26,250 nucleotides of DNA from an uncultured bacterium. Lineage in GTDB: Bacteria; Vulcanimicrobiota; Xenobia; Xenobiales; Xenobiaceae. Each line of letters opens with the position of its first letter. Position 1 is the stretch's first letter. The stretch lies in the NCBI GenBank assembly GCA_934636825.1, contig CAKUBG010000032.1:1-26250 (forward strand). Direction: 5' to 3'. Both the position numbers and the translations under genes were made by a program. The notes under the pieces were generated by a model. It was not told the DNA's origin. It saw nothing but the letters and a program-made list of their open reading frames with translations, and did not search any database. Shown here piece after piece: positions 1-7,907 of the stretch.

Positions 1-120
1 TGTTTTTTTATTAAAATGTAACAAAAAGCTCTCTCAAACCATCTTAAGATTCTCGCAAACCATTTTATGCGTTATATCTTTTTTTTCTTTATTAGTGTAA
101 ATGAATACTTATGAAACACA

Positions 121-150
121 AAAAAATACCTGCCTTTATTAGAGCAGGTT
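121..150 (-). terminator. Intrinsic terminator of the GspF-like gene
   Basis: Read on the minus strand, ACCTGC (149-144) pairs with GCAGGT (133-128) across a 10-nt loop and is followed at once by ATTTTTT. It lies about 45 nt past the stop codon of the leftward GspF-like gene, where an intrinsic terminator is expected. Confidence 0.75.
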
Positions 151-179
151 ATATTTGCGTGCATTACAAGCAAATATAA
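149..179 (-). repeat. 10-bp inverted repeat before the terminator
   Basis: TTATATTTGC (149-158) and GCAAATATAA (170-179) are perfect inverted repeats with an 11-nt loop. They sit between the stop codon and the terminator, so the transcript would end in two stacked hairpins. The role is unknown; 3'-end stabilisation is a guess. Confidence 0.5.
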
Positions 180-192
180 ATTTCCTTACGCA

Positions 193-1419
193 TTAAGCGC
201 TCATATTCATAATTGCTTGATAGAGTGGCAAGAATACGGATAAAAGGATAAAGCAAACTAACATACCCATACCGCCAATCATAATCGGCTCTACCAAATT
301 GAGCATACTTTCCAAAGCATAGATAACTTCTTTATCGTAAAAGTCGGAAACGCGAGCTAACATGCGTGGCATTTCACCGGTCGTTTCACCTACAGCCATC
401 ATACTTTGGACCATAGTTGGGAAAAAGGCATCTTCTTCAAGGATAGCTGACATAGACTGGCCTTCTTTAATACCATCTATTAACGGCATAATGACCATTT
501 GCTTAAAATAATCGTTGCCGGAAAAGTCTTTCAATATTTCCAAGCTTTTTACTACAGGAACACCGGTACTCAGCAAAGTAGAAAGAATGCGACAAAATTG
601 AGCTACTAAAAGCTTTTTGTTCAATTCTCCAAAGACAGGAACGGTAAGCTTAAATTTATCATATTTAAATTTACCGCTGGGTGACTCCAGATAAGGGCGT
701 ATAAAGAAGAAGTAGTAAACCGCCACAAGAGCTATCGTAAGGTAAGTTAGAGAATTCTTCGTAAGGTCAGTTAAGAAGAACATTATTTTTGTAGGCAAAG
801 GCAAATTGGCAGTGCCTACAGTCATTTGTGTAAAGACATTTAAAAGGGGTGGCATAATGTAGAAGAAAATGCCACCTATAACCAAAATACTGACTATTAA
901 AATAAGAGTGGGATAAGTCATAGCCGATTTGGCTTTTTGTCTAATACTTAAATCTCTCTCTAAGAAATCAGCCAAACGTTCTAACAATGCACCTATGTCG
1001 CCAGTAGTTTCTCCGACTTTAATCATAGATATATAAAGCATATCGAAAGCTTGAGGGTGTTTGGACATAGCCCAAGACACAGTAGAGCCCACACGTACAT
1101 CATGGAGAACTTGTGACAAAATAGGTTTAAGCTTAGGATCTTCTTCTTGCTCTTGCAATACCGTGAGAGCTTTATCTAAAGAGAGTCCACCTTTAACTAA
1201 GGCAACCATACGCCTAGTCATCATGACTACAGATTCTCTCTTTAATGCTTTAAGGTTGTTCAAAAAGCCCAGTGGATTAAACTTCTGCGGAGAAATCTCA
1301 ATAATTTTGAGTTTACTAGAAGTTAGAGTATCTATGGCCACATTGAGATTTACAGCTTCTATGGTACTGTTGAGGATCTTGCCATCTCTAGTCTGGGCCT
1401 GATACTGATAAGTGGGCAC
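193..1419 (-). CDS. Type II secretion / type IV pilus inner-membrane protein, GspF/PilC family
   Basis: This is the polytopic inner-membrane platform protein of a type II secretion or type IV pilus machine, which links the assembly ATPase to pseudopilin/pilin assembly. The protein has the family's duplicated T2SSF domain, about residues 70-192 and 270-395. Each copy carries the VGETTG motif (KVGETTGDIGALLERL and AVGETTGEMPRML) followed by hydrophobic segments; three TM helices are visible (after AMTYPT, after LTKNS, and at the C-terminus). I start at the GTG at 1419 because GGAGAG lies 8 nt upstream and the resulting 408 residues is the usual family length. An in-frame TTG at 1554 would add 45 residues with no ribosome site or family resemblance. 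No pilin or ATPase gene is adjacent, so pilus versus secretion cannot be decided. The family call is secure. Confidence 0.93.
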   Translation of the reverse strand: MPTYQYQAQTRDGKILNSTIEAVNLNVAIDTLTSSKLKIIEISPQKFNPLGFLNNLKALKRESVVMMTRRMVALVKGGLSLDKALTVLQEQEEDPKLKPILSQVLHDVRVGSTVSWAMSKHPQAFDMLYISMIKVGETTGDIGALLERLADFLERDLSIRQKAKSAMTYPTLILIVSILVIGGIFFYIMPPLLNVFTQMTVGTANLPLPTKIMFFLTDLTKNSLTYLTIALVAVYYFFFIRPYLESPSGKFKYDKFKLTVPVFGELNKKLLVAQFCRILSTLLSTGVPVVKSLEILKDFSGNDYFKQMVIMPLIDGIKEGQSMSAILEEDAFFPTMVQSMMAVGETTGEMPRMLARVSDFYDKEVIYALESMLNLVEPIMIGGMGMLVCFILLSVFLPLYQAIMNMSA

Positions 1420-1427
1420 TTTATAAA

Positions 1428-1435
1428 CTCTCCTT
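1428..1435 (-). promoter_or_regulatory. Ribosome binding site fixing the GspF-like start
   Basis: AAGGAGAG on the minus strand, 8 nt before GTG at 1419. It favours the internal GTG over the upstream TTG at 1554. Confidence 0.75.
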
Positions 1436-1619
1436 AGAGGATGTCCGTATAATCCCGCGTACGGAAGATTAAAACCGTTGGCAAGAACTTGGCCGCTAAG
1501 TTCGCAAATAATAGAGGAAAAGCCTTCTAAAATGGGACTTTTGAGCCTATTCAAATGATTATTTTAACTTAAAAATCTGAAAATAAAATCAGGAAGCCAT
1601 ATATTTCTATGCGCAAGAT

Positions 1620-3452
1620 TTATTTGGAAATTTCAGTTTTGATAGGTTCTAAACCTAACAAATAGCGGAAGATATCGTTAAGTAAGAACTGCATATTGGC
1701 ATTTTTGACAGTTATACTTGGAGTAAATTGCATCTGACAAATAATATACTCGCCTTTACCGTGACGAATCATACCCACAATAGTAGCTTCCAGCTTGCTT
1801 TGTATGTTGGTGCACCAAATCAAACGTTCAGTAAATTTCTTACTATCAACAGAGAGCACAACTTCAGCTCCGGTGTAAAGTTTGGCTAAATGTTTTATGC
1901 TATCAGACTTTACGTTGGTTAGAGTCTCTTTCTTGAAGTCAAAGAAGAAGCCCTGATTATTAGGAGGCATTGGCATCTCTTCCAACTTGTAGGGCAAGTC
2001 GCTATTAGATTTTTGCGGATGGTACATAACCAAGACGCGTCCTCCTTCTTCGACATAAGCGCGAACAAGGAATAAATAATTGTGAATAAATTGGAAGGAA
2101 TCAGGAGCGATGACGATAGCTCTTGGTCTGTAACTGGTATCTTCAGTAGCCCCTTTGCCTAAAAATTGGCGCTCTTCACTTATTACCTCAGGGCTGAAAG
2201 CTACAGTACGATAGCCCATTTTGGCCAACATTTCCGCAAAACGTCCGTCTTCTTCGTCAACAACTATCAGTTGATCGGAAAATTCCTGGCGAGAAATACG
2301 ATAATTTACATAGCGGAAGGCTAAAAAAGCTAAAATTAAACTGAGAATGATAACGATATTACGGGCTTTTTTGCTGAGAAAAACCGGCTTAACGTGGTCT
2401 ATGAAGCCTTCTAGAGAATAATTACTATAGCGAGCAGCCTTTTGAGCTTCTTTTTCGGCTTTCTCTTGGGCGGCTTTGGCTACGTAATCTATTTCCGGAT
2501 TGCTAAGCTCAGCCATAAAAATAGGTGAACCGTTGCAACTTACCTGGACACGGTTATAAATAGCGAAACGCTCTTCACCGGCACCTTTATAGAAACCGAG
2601 ATACATAGCCGAAACTGTGCAATTTTCTTCTGGATTATAAGATTCTACTTGCAAAATTTGCTTTTGAGTCATATCTACCCAAATTTTGGTTATAACTGGC
2701 GAGTTGGTTTCTTTTAACTCTAAAAGAACACAATTTCGCCCCATAATGGCAGCTTTAGTAGATAAAATTTTGATGGAATTGATATGGCTGTTCTTTTGCA
2801 GAATGTAGGGAGCAATAAAAGTGAGTGGGTGATTGGGAACTGAACCGTAACTTCTGGGATCTAGCTCTTTAAAACGTGAAGGAAGAGGTTGTTGTTCCGG
2901 AGTTGCTGCAGAAGCCGATTCTTCTGTGAGGTTAGTATTTTCTACAGGAGGAAGAAGTTCGCGGTAGGGAAGAGTTTTGTAGCGATTGATTTTCTTATCG
3001 ATATCACGTATACGGCGCAAACCTGAATAGGAAGCAGTACCGTCGCTAATAGAAAAACATTGATACTCTAAAGCGCCGTAGTTTAAATATATGCTGGCAC
3101 CACCTACTTCGCTATCGCTGCTGCACAATACCCCGAAGCAAGAGGGGTGAGGCATATAAGAAGATGAATCTGGATCCCAGAAAAAGTTTTTTAAAAATTC
3201 CGGATCTTGAATAATTAGGTGAAGTTTGGCTCGATAACTTTTGACAGATTCGGCACGATCTACTAAAACTTTTACTACGTCATCTACTTCCAAAGTGGGA
3301 ATTTTGGTAGCAGCAGGCAAGGAGGTAATCAGCAATAAAAATCCTACTGTAAAAATTACTACGACAAAATGCCTGCAAGTTAAATGTTTGGCAAATTTCC
3401 TAAGAGTGGATATTTTGCCTTTGACCATATCTGCTACCAAGGAAACGGCCAT
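1620..3452 (-). CDS. Two-TM protein with LolA-like periplasmic region and a cytosolic GATase/DUF4350-like domain
   Basis: I do not recognise this as a named protein. Visible parts of the 610 residues: a short basic N-terminus; TM1 at about 29-47; a large extracytoplasmic region to about 345 whose start (VLVDRAESVKSYRAKLHLII) and strand-rich body with IWVDMTQKQILQVESYNP resemble LolA/LolB-type lipoprotein-binding folds; an Ala/Lys/Glu helix at 325-342; TM2 at about 364-381; and a C-terminal alpha/beta domain with SDQLIVVDEEDG and AYVEEGGRVLVMYHP, reminiscent of the glutamine-amidotransferase-like DUF4350 domains. ATG at 3452 has GGAG about 8 nt upstream. It precedes the GspF-like gene on the same strand by about 200 nt, so cotranscription and an envelope role are possible. 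Function unknown; the domain resemblances are by eye and tentative. Confidence 0.8.
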   Translation of the reverse strand: MAVSLVADMVKGKISTLRKFAKHLTCRHFVVVIFTVGFLLLITSLPAATKIPTLEVDDVVKVLVDRAESVKSYRAKLHLIIQDPEFLKNFFWDPDSSSYMPHPSCFGVLCSSDSEVGGASIYLNYGALEYQCFSISDGTASYSGLRRIRDIDKKINRYKTLPYRELLPPVENTNLTEESASAATPEQQPLPSRFKELDPRSYGSVPNHPLTFIAPYILQKNSHINSIKILSTKAAIMGRNCVLLELKETNSPVITKIWVDMTQKQILQVESYNPEENCTVSAMYLGFYKGAGEERFAIYNRVQVSCNGSPIFMAELSNPEIDYVAKAAQEKAEKEAQKAARYSNYSLEGFIDHVKPVFLSKKARNIVIILSLILAFLAFRYVNYRISRQEFSDQLIVVDEEDGRFAEMLAKMGYRTVAFSPEVISEERQFLGKGATEDTSYRPRAIVIAPDSFQFIHNYLFLVRAYVEEGGRVLVMYHPQKSNSDLPYKLEEMPMPPNNQGFFFDFKKETLTNVKSDSIKHLAKLYTGAEVVLSVDSKKFTERLIWCTNIQSKLEATIVGMIRHGKGEYIICQMQFTPSITVKNANMQFLLNDIFRYLLGLEPIKTEISK

Positions 3453-3592
3453 GAATGTGCTCCATCACTTTATAATGCAAATTTTTTTTCCACAACCACA
3501 ATGACCCTTGAAGCAAAAAAGTTAAATTTATATAAATAGATCTAACCTTATACCTTTCGAGGGTGCATATATAGTCATTTTCCTTGCTAAAG

Positions 3593-3600
3593 AAAGGGAG
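3593..3600 (+). promoter_or_regulatory. Ribosome binding site fixing the protease start
   Basis: AAAGGGAG ends 7 nt before a TTG at 3608. The only upstream in-frame alternative, TTG at 3584, has no such site. The TTG at 3608 is therefore the likelier start. Confidence 0.65.
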
Positions 3601-3607
3601 AAAAAGC

Positions 3608-4873
3608 TTGAAAATAAAGACTTTCCTACACTTCCTTAATAAAAAAACGGCTAGGAAGGGCCTGGCTTTCTTGGCTTTGGGTATTTCTTCCTTTTTCTTG
3701 TTTTCCTATTTATGCCGTGCTTCTATGGCAATTGGTAGTATTATTGGACAAGTTAAGGAGTTACTTTTGCAACAATCGATATTTTATCCTACAGAAGAAA
3801 AATTAAATCATGGATTAAAATTGGGCATAAAAGAAGTTGTACCTCAGATATCGGCTTCTCTTACTGATAATTCTTTGAGCACTTCCAATTTAGAGGCCAC
3901 TTTTCAATCTATACAAAGCGCTTATCCAGATTCCGCCGGAAAAGCTGGTGAGAAAGCTATTGAGCGCATGGTGGAAGTTATTGGCGATCCTTACACGGCA
4001 CTTTTGACTCGCTCAGATATGGAAAAAGACAAGCTTATGGCCCAGAGCGGACGCTTTGCCGGTATAGGTGTTGAACTGGCTTGGCGTGGCGGTTTGGTAG
4101 TAGTAGGTACTTTGCCAAATTCTCCCGCTTCTTCAAGTTTGCGTTCTGGAGACTTAATCGCCGCTGTCGATGGCAAAGCTGTTAAGGGCATGAGTTTTTA
4201 TAGAGCTGGCGATCTTTTGGCTGGTACTGCTGGCTCGACAGCTAACCTATCTATAGTTAGAAGTGGCAAGCCTATGCAAATATCGGTAGTTAGGGCTTCT
4301 TTAAATTTGCCGCCGGTTTCAGCTAAAACTTTAGAACCAAAAATAGGCTACCTTCACATAGGTTATTTTTCTCCCACTACAGCCAATGAAGTAAGTCAGA
4401 AATTAAAAAAATTGACTGCATCTTCGGTAGATAAGCTTGTTTTAGACTTACGCTCCAATCCTGGTGGAGATTTTAAGGAAGGATTGAGAACGGCAGCTAT
4501 TTTTACTCAGGGTGAATTGCTAAAAGTGAAGAGGCGTAGCGGTCTCAAACGCATGAATAATTCTTATCCGCCAGCTTTTAAAGGGCGTATAGCTGTTCTT
4601 ACCGACAAAGGTACAGCCAGCTCAGCTGAAATTGTTACTGCAGCTTTAAAAGGACGCCCCAATGTAGTTATTGTAGGACAGAAGACTTTTGGTAAGGGAT
4701 TAATCCAAACTTTGTATCCTTTGCCAGGCGGTTATGGAGTACGAATAAGCACCGGTTTATTTTTGAGCCGAGATGGAGTGGCCATAAACAAAGCGGGAGT
4801 TGCTCCAGATATAAAATCAGTTTCTTCATATGCAGCTTTAGCTGACGCTGTAGCCTACTTGAAAAGACACTAA
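3608..4873 (+). CDS. S41 family carboxyl-terminal processing protease (CtpA/Prc type)
   Basis: A membrane-anchored serine protease that trims or degrades extracytoplasmic proteins from the C-terminus. In order: a basic N-terminus and one TM segment (LAFLALGISSFFLFSYL); a helical region; a PDZ domain beginning at GRFAGIGVELA with the carboxylate-loop region and LRSGDLIAAVDGKAV; and the S41 core with LDLRSNPGGDF, GTASSAEI and KTFGKG. The catalytic Ser (first Ser of GTASS) and Lys (of TFGKG) are 25 residues apart, the spacing known in this family (E. coli Prc 430/455). With the TTG start at 3608 it is 421 residues, normal for CtpA. It is divergent from the LolA-like gene, with about 155 nt between the two starts. 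No key residue is missing. Confidence 0.93.
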   Translation: MKIKTFLHFLNKKTARKGLAFLALGISSFFLFSYLCRASMAIGSIIGQVKELLLQQSIFYPTEEKLNHGLKLGIKEVVPQISASLTDNSLSTSNLEATFQSIQSAYPDSAGKAGEKAIERMVEVIGDPYTALLTRSDMEKDKLMAQSGRFAGIGVELAWRGGLVVVGTLPNSPASSSLRSGDLIAAVDGKAVKGMSFYRAGDLLAGTAGSTANLSIVRSGKPMQISVVRASLNLPPVSAKTLEPKIGYLHIGYFSPTTANEVSQKLKKLTASSVDKLVLDLRSNPGGDFKEGLRTAAIFTQGELLKVKRRSGLKRMNNSYPPAFKGRIAVLTDKGTASSAEIVTAALKGRPNVVIVGQKTFGKGLIQTLYPLPGGYGVRISTGLFLSRDGVAINKAGVAPDIKSVSSYAALADAVAYLKRH

Positions 4874-4881
4874 AAACGAGT

Positions 4882-4917
4882 CCGCCGCGCACGCAGTGTA
4901 AAATTGCGACGCGGCGG
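4882..4917. terminator. GC-rich hairpin between convergent genes
   Basis: CCGCCGCG (4882-4889) pairs perfectly with CGCGGCGG (4910-4917), with an inner CGCA/TGCG stem. It lies between the stop codons of the rightward protease and the leftward glycosyltransferase. The T tracts are weak on both sides (CAATTTTA rightward, CGTTTTTA leftward), so it is at best a modest bidirectional terminator. Confidence 0.5.
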
Positions 4918-4926
4918 GAAACAATT

Positions 4927-5934
4927 TTAGGGAAGACTCTTTTTCAATTGAGTGGCAGCTAAATGTAAAGCTTGTTTTCTAGCATACCAAGTTTTTAAGT
5001 GGAATAATAAGGAGGGGAGGCGGAAGAGAATACGTCTTTTACCTCCATGTTGAGGCTTAGCCTTACCCTCTAAGATCGCGTCTAGTTCCTCTTGCATTAA
5101 TTTTATAAAATCTGGAGCTTTATTAGGATCTAGCCAATCGATATTTACTTCCGGATATTGACCATTGTAAAGAAATGTTTTGTCTCGCTCTTGAAGGAAA
5201 CGCGCTTTCATAAGCTCCGGCGCCCTTCCTTCCTTCCTTCCTTCCTTCATCATGATCTCATTTATGGGATCTCTGGCTAATCCCTTTTGCAGGGAGGAGT
5301 ATTGACTGCTCATTCTTATGTAGACTTCAACTTTTTGTAAAAATTCTTCTGGGTCTTTAATGTTAGCGTAGTGGTGGAATATATAAGGAGCAGCCAAACG
5401 TTTACCTTGGCGTCCTATAAGTTGCTCATGTATAGAACGCTCCCATTTCATACCTTTATGATAGCGAATAAAAAGATCGTGACGTCGCTCTAATTTTGTA
5501 ACATACTTAAATGAATGGAAAAAGCAAAGCCAATAGGTATCTAGCATGCCTACGCTTTCGTCTAGATAAGGAATAATTTCCCTGGTGATTTTTTGCAAAT
5601 CGTGAGGAAAATGGACTTCGTCGGCATCTAAACGCATAACCCATTTCGTTTCCGGAGGCAACATATCGAAAGTATTATTGCGCGCAGTAGAATAGTCTTT
5701 GAAAACGCTATTTTCAATGCGCATGCGCTTTTCTTTATAAAGGCGAGAATTTTCCAAAACTTTCGCATTTTCTTCATAGTTGCCATTAAGATCGACAACA
5801 GCATAATCTACGGCGTCAGCTACCGATTCCAGACAAGTAGCGAAAAATGGCTCAGTTTGAGCGCCTACTAAAATAGTTGCGCATACAAAGGGGCGATTGG
5901 GGGTGCTATTGATAGTTGTGTCAGAATTAGGCAT
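4927..5934 (-). CDS. Family 2 glycosyltransferase with an internal tetranucleotide repeat
   Basis: A GT-A fold glycosyltransferase of the GT2 type, predicted to act on a cell-surface glycan or lipid at the cytosolic face. The 335 residues show the nucleotide-binding start (PFVCATILVGAQTEPF; residues 15-30), the DYSTARNNTFD helix at 80-90 that precedes the metal site, and the DAD-type motif RLDADEVHFP (D103, D105). The C-terminal half binds the acceptor and is not diagnostic. ATG at 5934 has AGGTGA just upstream. Residues about 229-237 (KEGRKEGRA) are encoded by six perfect AAGG units, so a gain or loss of one unit would shift the frame and truncate the protein. A terminator upstream (5972-6001) separates it from the carD-like gene, so it probably has its own promoter. 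Donor and acceptor unknown. Confidence 0.85.
   Translation of the reverse strand: MPNSDTTINSTPNRPFVCATILVGAQTEPFFATCLESVADAVDYAVVDLNGNYEENAKVLENSRLYKEKRMRIENSVFKDYSTARNNTFDMLPPETKWVMRLDADEVHFPHDLQKITREIIPYLDESVGMLDTYWLCFFHSFKYVTKLERRHDLFIRYHKGMKWERSIHEQLIGRQGKRLAAPYIFHHYANIKDPEEFLQKVEVYIRMSSQYSSLQKGLARDPINEIMMKEGRKEGRAPELMKARFLQERDKTFLYNGQYPEVNIDWLDPNKAPDFIKLMQEELDAILEGKAKPQHGGKRRILFRLPSLLFHLKTWYARKQALHLAATQLKKSLP
5224..5248 (-). repeat. (AAGG)6 simple sequence repeat inside the glycosyltransferase
   Basis: On the plus strand, six perfect CCTT units run 5224-5247 plus one extra C; on the coding strand this is (AAGG)6. Four-base units do not preserve the frame when the copy number changes. 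This is the structure used by contingency loci for on/off switching, typically in surface-glycan genes. Confidence 0.9.
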
Positions 5935-5971
5935 ATCACCTAAAGTATAAACTTTTTATAGCAATAAAGCA

Positions 5972-6001
5972 AAAAAACTGCAGATTAAACTGCAGTTTTT
6001 T
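5972..6001 (-). terminator. Intrinsic terminator of the carD-like gene
   Basis: AAAAAACTGCAG (5972-5983) and CTGCAGTTTTTT (5990-6001) form a perfect 12-bp inverted repeat with a 6-nt loop. Leftward transcripts from the carD-like gene would end in a hairpin with a U run; the symmetry also allows rightward termination. Confidence 0.85.
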
Positions 6002-6068
6002 CAATACATGCTCTTCCTTATGTCACTCACAAACTAAATGAGCACGTTTGAGGTATTGTTTGGCGAAT

Positions 6069-6566
6069 TTAGGAAATAATATTATCGTCTTCGTTACGAC
6101 AAATTTCGTCTATCTCCGACTCTATGTCTTCTTCATCGCGATTAGTAACAAAGCCAAATTCGATAGCCAAAGTCTTACGAGCTTGCTTTAGCATCTGTTG
6201 TTCTTTGGGAGGCAGTTTATGATTCTTTGAAAATACCGTCAGATCGCGAATAACTTCTGCTAATTGATAAACATCGCAACTCTTTACCTTGCGTAAATTA
6301 AAGTTGTAACGATCTGAAGAACGGGTGGGTAGAGTGCTGTCGGCAGTCTTCAAATAAGAAACAATTTTTACGATCTCGTCTTTGTCTACTAGCGGCCTAA
6401 TCATAGCATTCTTTTTGCTCAGATTGACTTTTATTTTTAGACGATCGTTTTGAAACGATATGCAAGCTAAATCACAATCTTGGTCAAGAATCACCTCATG
6501 TTCGATGCTCTCTACAGTGCCAAGACCGTGAAGCGGATGCATAACTTTACTTCCGACACTAAACAT
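6069..6566 (-). CDS. CarD family transcriptional regulator
   Basis: CarD-type proteins bind the RNA polymerase beta subunit and stabilise open promoter complexes, often at rRNA and stress promoters. The N-terminus of this 165-residue protein (FSVGSKVMHPLHGLGTVESIEHE) matches the RNAP-interacting Tudor-like domain, whose family signature is roughly F..GD.VVYP.HGVG.I. The rest is a helical domain (LRKVKSCDVYQLAEVIRDLTVF and KEQQMLKQARKTLAIEFGF), as in CarD. The C-terminus is acidic. Length is as usual. ATG at 6566 has AGGAG 10 nt upstream. The long 5' region contains an inverted repeat (6591-6645), and a strong terminator follows the gene, so it may end the operon that includes the kinase upstream or be a single unit. 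Confidence 0.88.
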   Translation of the reverse strand: MFSVGSKVMHPLHGLGTVESIEHEVILDQDCDLACISFQNDRLKIKVNLSKKNAMIRPLVDKDEIVKIVSYLKTADSTLPTRSSDRYNFNLRKVKSCDVYQLAEVIRDLTVFSKNHKLPPKEQQMLKQARKTLAIEFGFVTNRDEEDIESEIDEICRNEDDNIIS

Positions 6567-6590
6567 TATTTATTAACTCCTGTTGCTTTT

Positions 6591-6645
6591 GAGATCGGCG
6601 TAGCATTAAATGCCTAATTGGAAAGCAAATATGTATGCCGATCTC
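6591..6645 (-). promoter_or_regulatory. Inverted repeat in the leader of the carD-like gene
   Basis: GAGATCGGC (6591-6599) and GCCGATCTC (6637-6645) are perfect 9-bp arms 37 nt apart, ending 24 nt before the ATG. A second pair, GTTTTGAT (6651-6658) with ATCAAAAC (6686-6693), overlaps the end of the kinase gene. These could be an operator or leader hairpins; no T run follows, so termination is unlikely. Confidence 0.4.
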
Positions 6646-6692
6646 TGCCGGTTTTGATATTGGACAGTATTAACAAACTGCCGAAATCAAAA

Positions 6693-7634
6693 CTAATTTT
6701 TAAATTGCTCGAGCTTAGCGAGCGTAAGTTCCGGATGGACAGCCATAGATGTTTGTAGAGTGAGAGTTGCGCATAAAACACCTCGCTCGACGGCCTGACG
6801 GAAACTCAGTCCATCTAAAAGTCCGCACACTGCTCCTGAAGTGAGAGCATCGCCTGCACCTACAGTATCCGTGACAACGGTTGAAATTGAAGGAATGAAT
6901 TCAATCATATCCTGTCCGTCTTCACGGCTGGCAATTAAAACACCCTCTGGCCCTAAGGTGATTATACCCCATTTTACTCCGCGGTTAAGCAACTCTAAGC
7001 CGGCGCGTTTTACATCTGCAGCACTGCGCAAAGGAAAACCTACCAAAACCTCGGCTTCCTCGCGATTGGGAGTAACCATTGTGATTTGATCCAAAAAAGG
7101 TACTATTTGCTTTGCTTTGGATACGGAAATTGGCTCGACACAAATAGGCAACCCGCGCTTGCTGCATTGTTCAAGACAAAATACCAGAGTGGGGGTGGGA
7201 ATGTCAGCATCGACAACCACAAATTTAGCTTTGTCAAAAAGCTCTATGTTATTACTGAGATACTCCGGAGTGAGCATCTTAATAATGTCCAAATCGGCTA
7301 CGGCCGATTCTAAGTCGCCATAATGGTTCAAAATGGCCAAAAATATGCCGGTACGTTGATCTTTAGATACTAAAACTCTACTTAAATCTACGCCAGCGGA
7401 ACCAGTTATATCCAGTATCTGCCTACCGTAAAGATCATCGCCTATGACACTTAGTAGTGTAGCTTGTACATTCATACGGGCCAGATTTTCTGCAATATTG
7501 CGAGCCACACCGCCTGCTGTAGTGCGAACCATACCTGGATTGGAAGTCTTGGCCACATGGTAAGAACAAGTGTGACCTTTTATATCCAGATTGGCGGCTC
7601 CTATAACGAGCGCACTGCTCTGAGGGGTCTCCAT
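6693..7634 (-). CDS. PfkB family sugar kinase, resembles pseudouridine kinase
   Basis: A ribokinase-like ATP-dependent kinase. Of its 313 residues, the N-terminus (LVIGAANLDIKG) and the AGGVARNIAENLARM segment (40-54) form the sugar site. DTVGAGD (256-262) is the second PfkB signature, with D262 the catalytic base next to the anion hole. The opening, including NPGMVRTTAGGVARN, is close to what I recall of E. coli PsuK (pseudouridine kinase), and less like fructokinase or adenosine kinase. No psuG (pseudouridine-5'-phosphate glycosidase) is adjacent, so the substrate is unproven. ATG at 7634 has a strong GGAGG 7 nt upstream. It lies between holA and the carD-like gene on the same strand, but the 450 nt to holA, with an insertion scar, argues for its own promoter. 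Confidence 0.88.
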   Translation of the reverse strand: METPQSSALVIGAANLDIKGHTCSYHVAKTSNPGMVRTTAGGVARNIAENLARMNVQATLLSVIGDDLYGRQILDITGSAGVDLSRVLVSKDQRTGIFLAILNHYGDLESAVADLDIIKMLTPEYLSNNIELFDKAKFVVVDADIPTPTLVFCLEQCSKRGLPICVEPISVSKAKQIVPFLDQITMVTPNREEAEVLVGFPLRSAADVKRAGLELLNRGVKWGIITLGPEGVLIASREDGQDMIEFIPSISTVVTDTVGAGDALTSGAVCGLLDGLSFRQAVERGVLCATLTLQTSMAVHPELTLAKLEQFKN

Positions 7635-7735
7635 AACTTTGCCTCCGCGTGATATTATTGCCTATTTTTGACGCATTCTCCGCAGTTACAGCCGCGTGAA
7701 CTTTTAGACGGCTACAACGACTCAAACTCTAAAAC

Positions 7736-7907
7736 GAGCTCTTGCCTGTTGCTGTCCGGTGGGGACGTCTCACCCACATTTTTATGTATCTACTTTGGCA
7801 CTACAAAGTAGTTGAGGCATCTTAACAGAATCCCCATAGCTAAAGCCAGGGGATTCTGAAATGTTAATGAGCCTTGCCTACTGAGAACCAACAGGTCTTA
7901 TGAGCTC
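7736..7907 (-). other. 172-nt closed, multi-hairpin element
   Basis: GAGCTC (7736-7741) plus CCTGTTG (7745-7751) pair with CAACAGG (7889-7895) plus GAGCTC (7902-7907), closing a domain with three internal hairpins: GTGGG/CCCAC (7759-7777), CTACTTTG/CAAAGTAG (7790-7811, perfect) and CAGAATCCCC/GGGGATTCTG (7826-7858, perfect), the last with an outer AGGC/GCCT pair. It could be an omega (reRNA)-like RNA left by the tnpB element or an unrelated structured RNA. Strand is inferred from its neighbours. Confidence 0.45.

Noticed and set aside
1420..1554. 45-residue N-terminal extension of the GspF-like protein from a TTG
   Set aside because: No ribosome site, no family similarity, and a well-placed GTG with GGAGAG gives the normal length.
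4892..4903. 12-mer CGCAGTGTAAAA shared with 25974-25985
   Set aside because: Shared 12-mers are expected by chance in a window this size, and the surroundings are not similar.
7736..7907. 6S RNA or RNase P RNA in the gap before holA
   Set aside because: It is similar in size to 6S RNA, but there is no long bubble-flanked rod and none of the conserved RNase P blocks; the hairpins fit an insertion-sequence end better.
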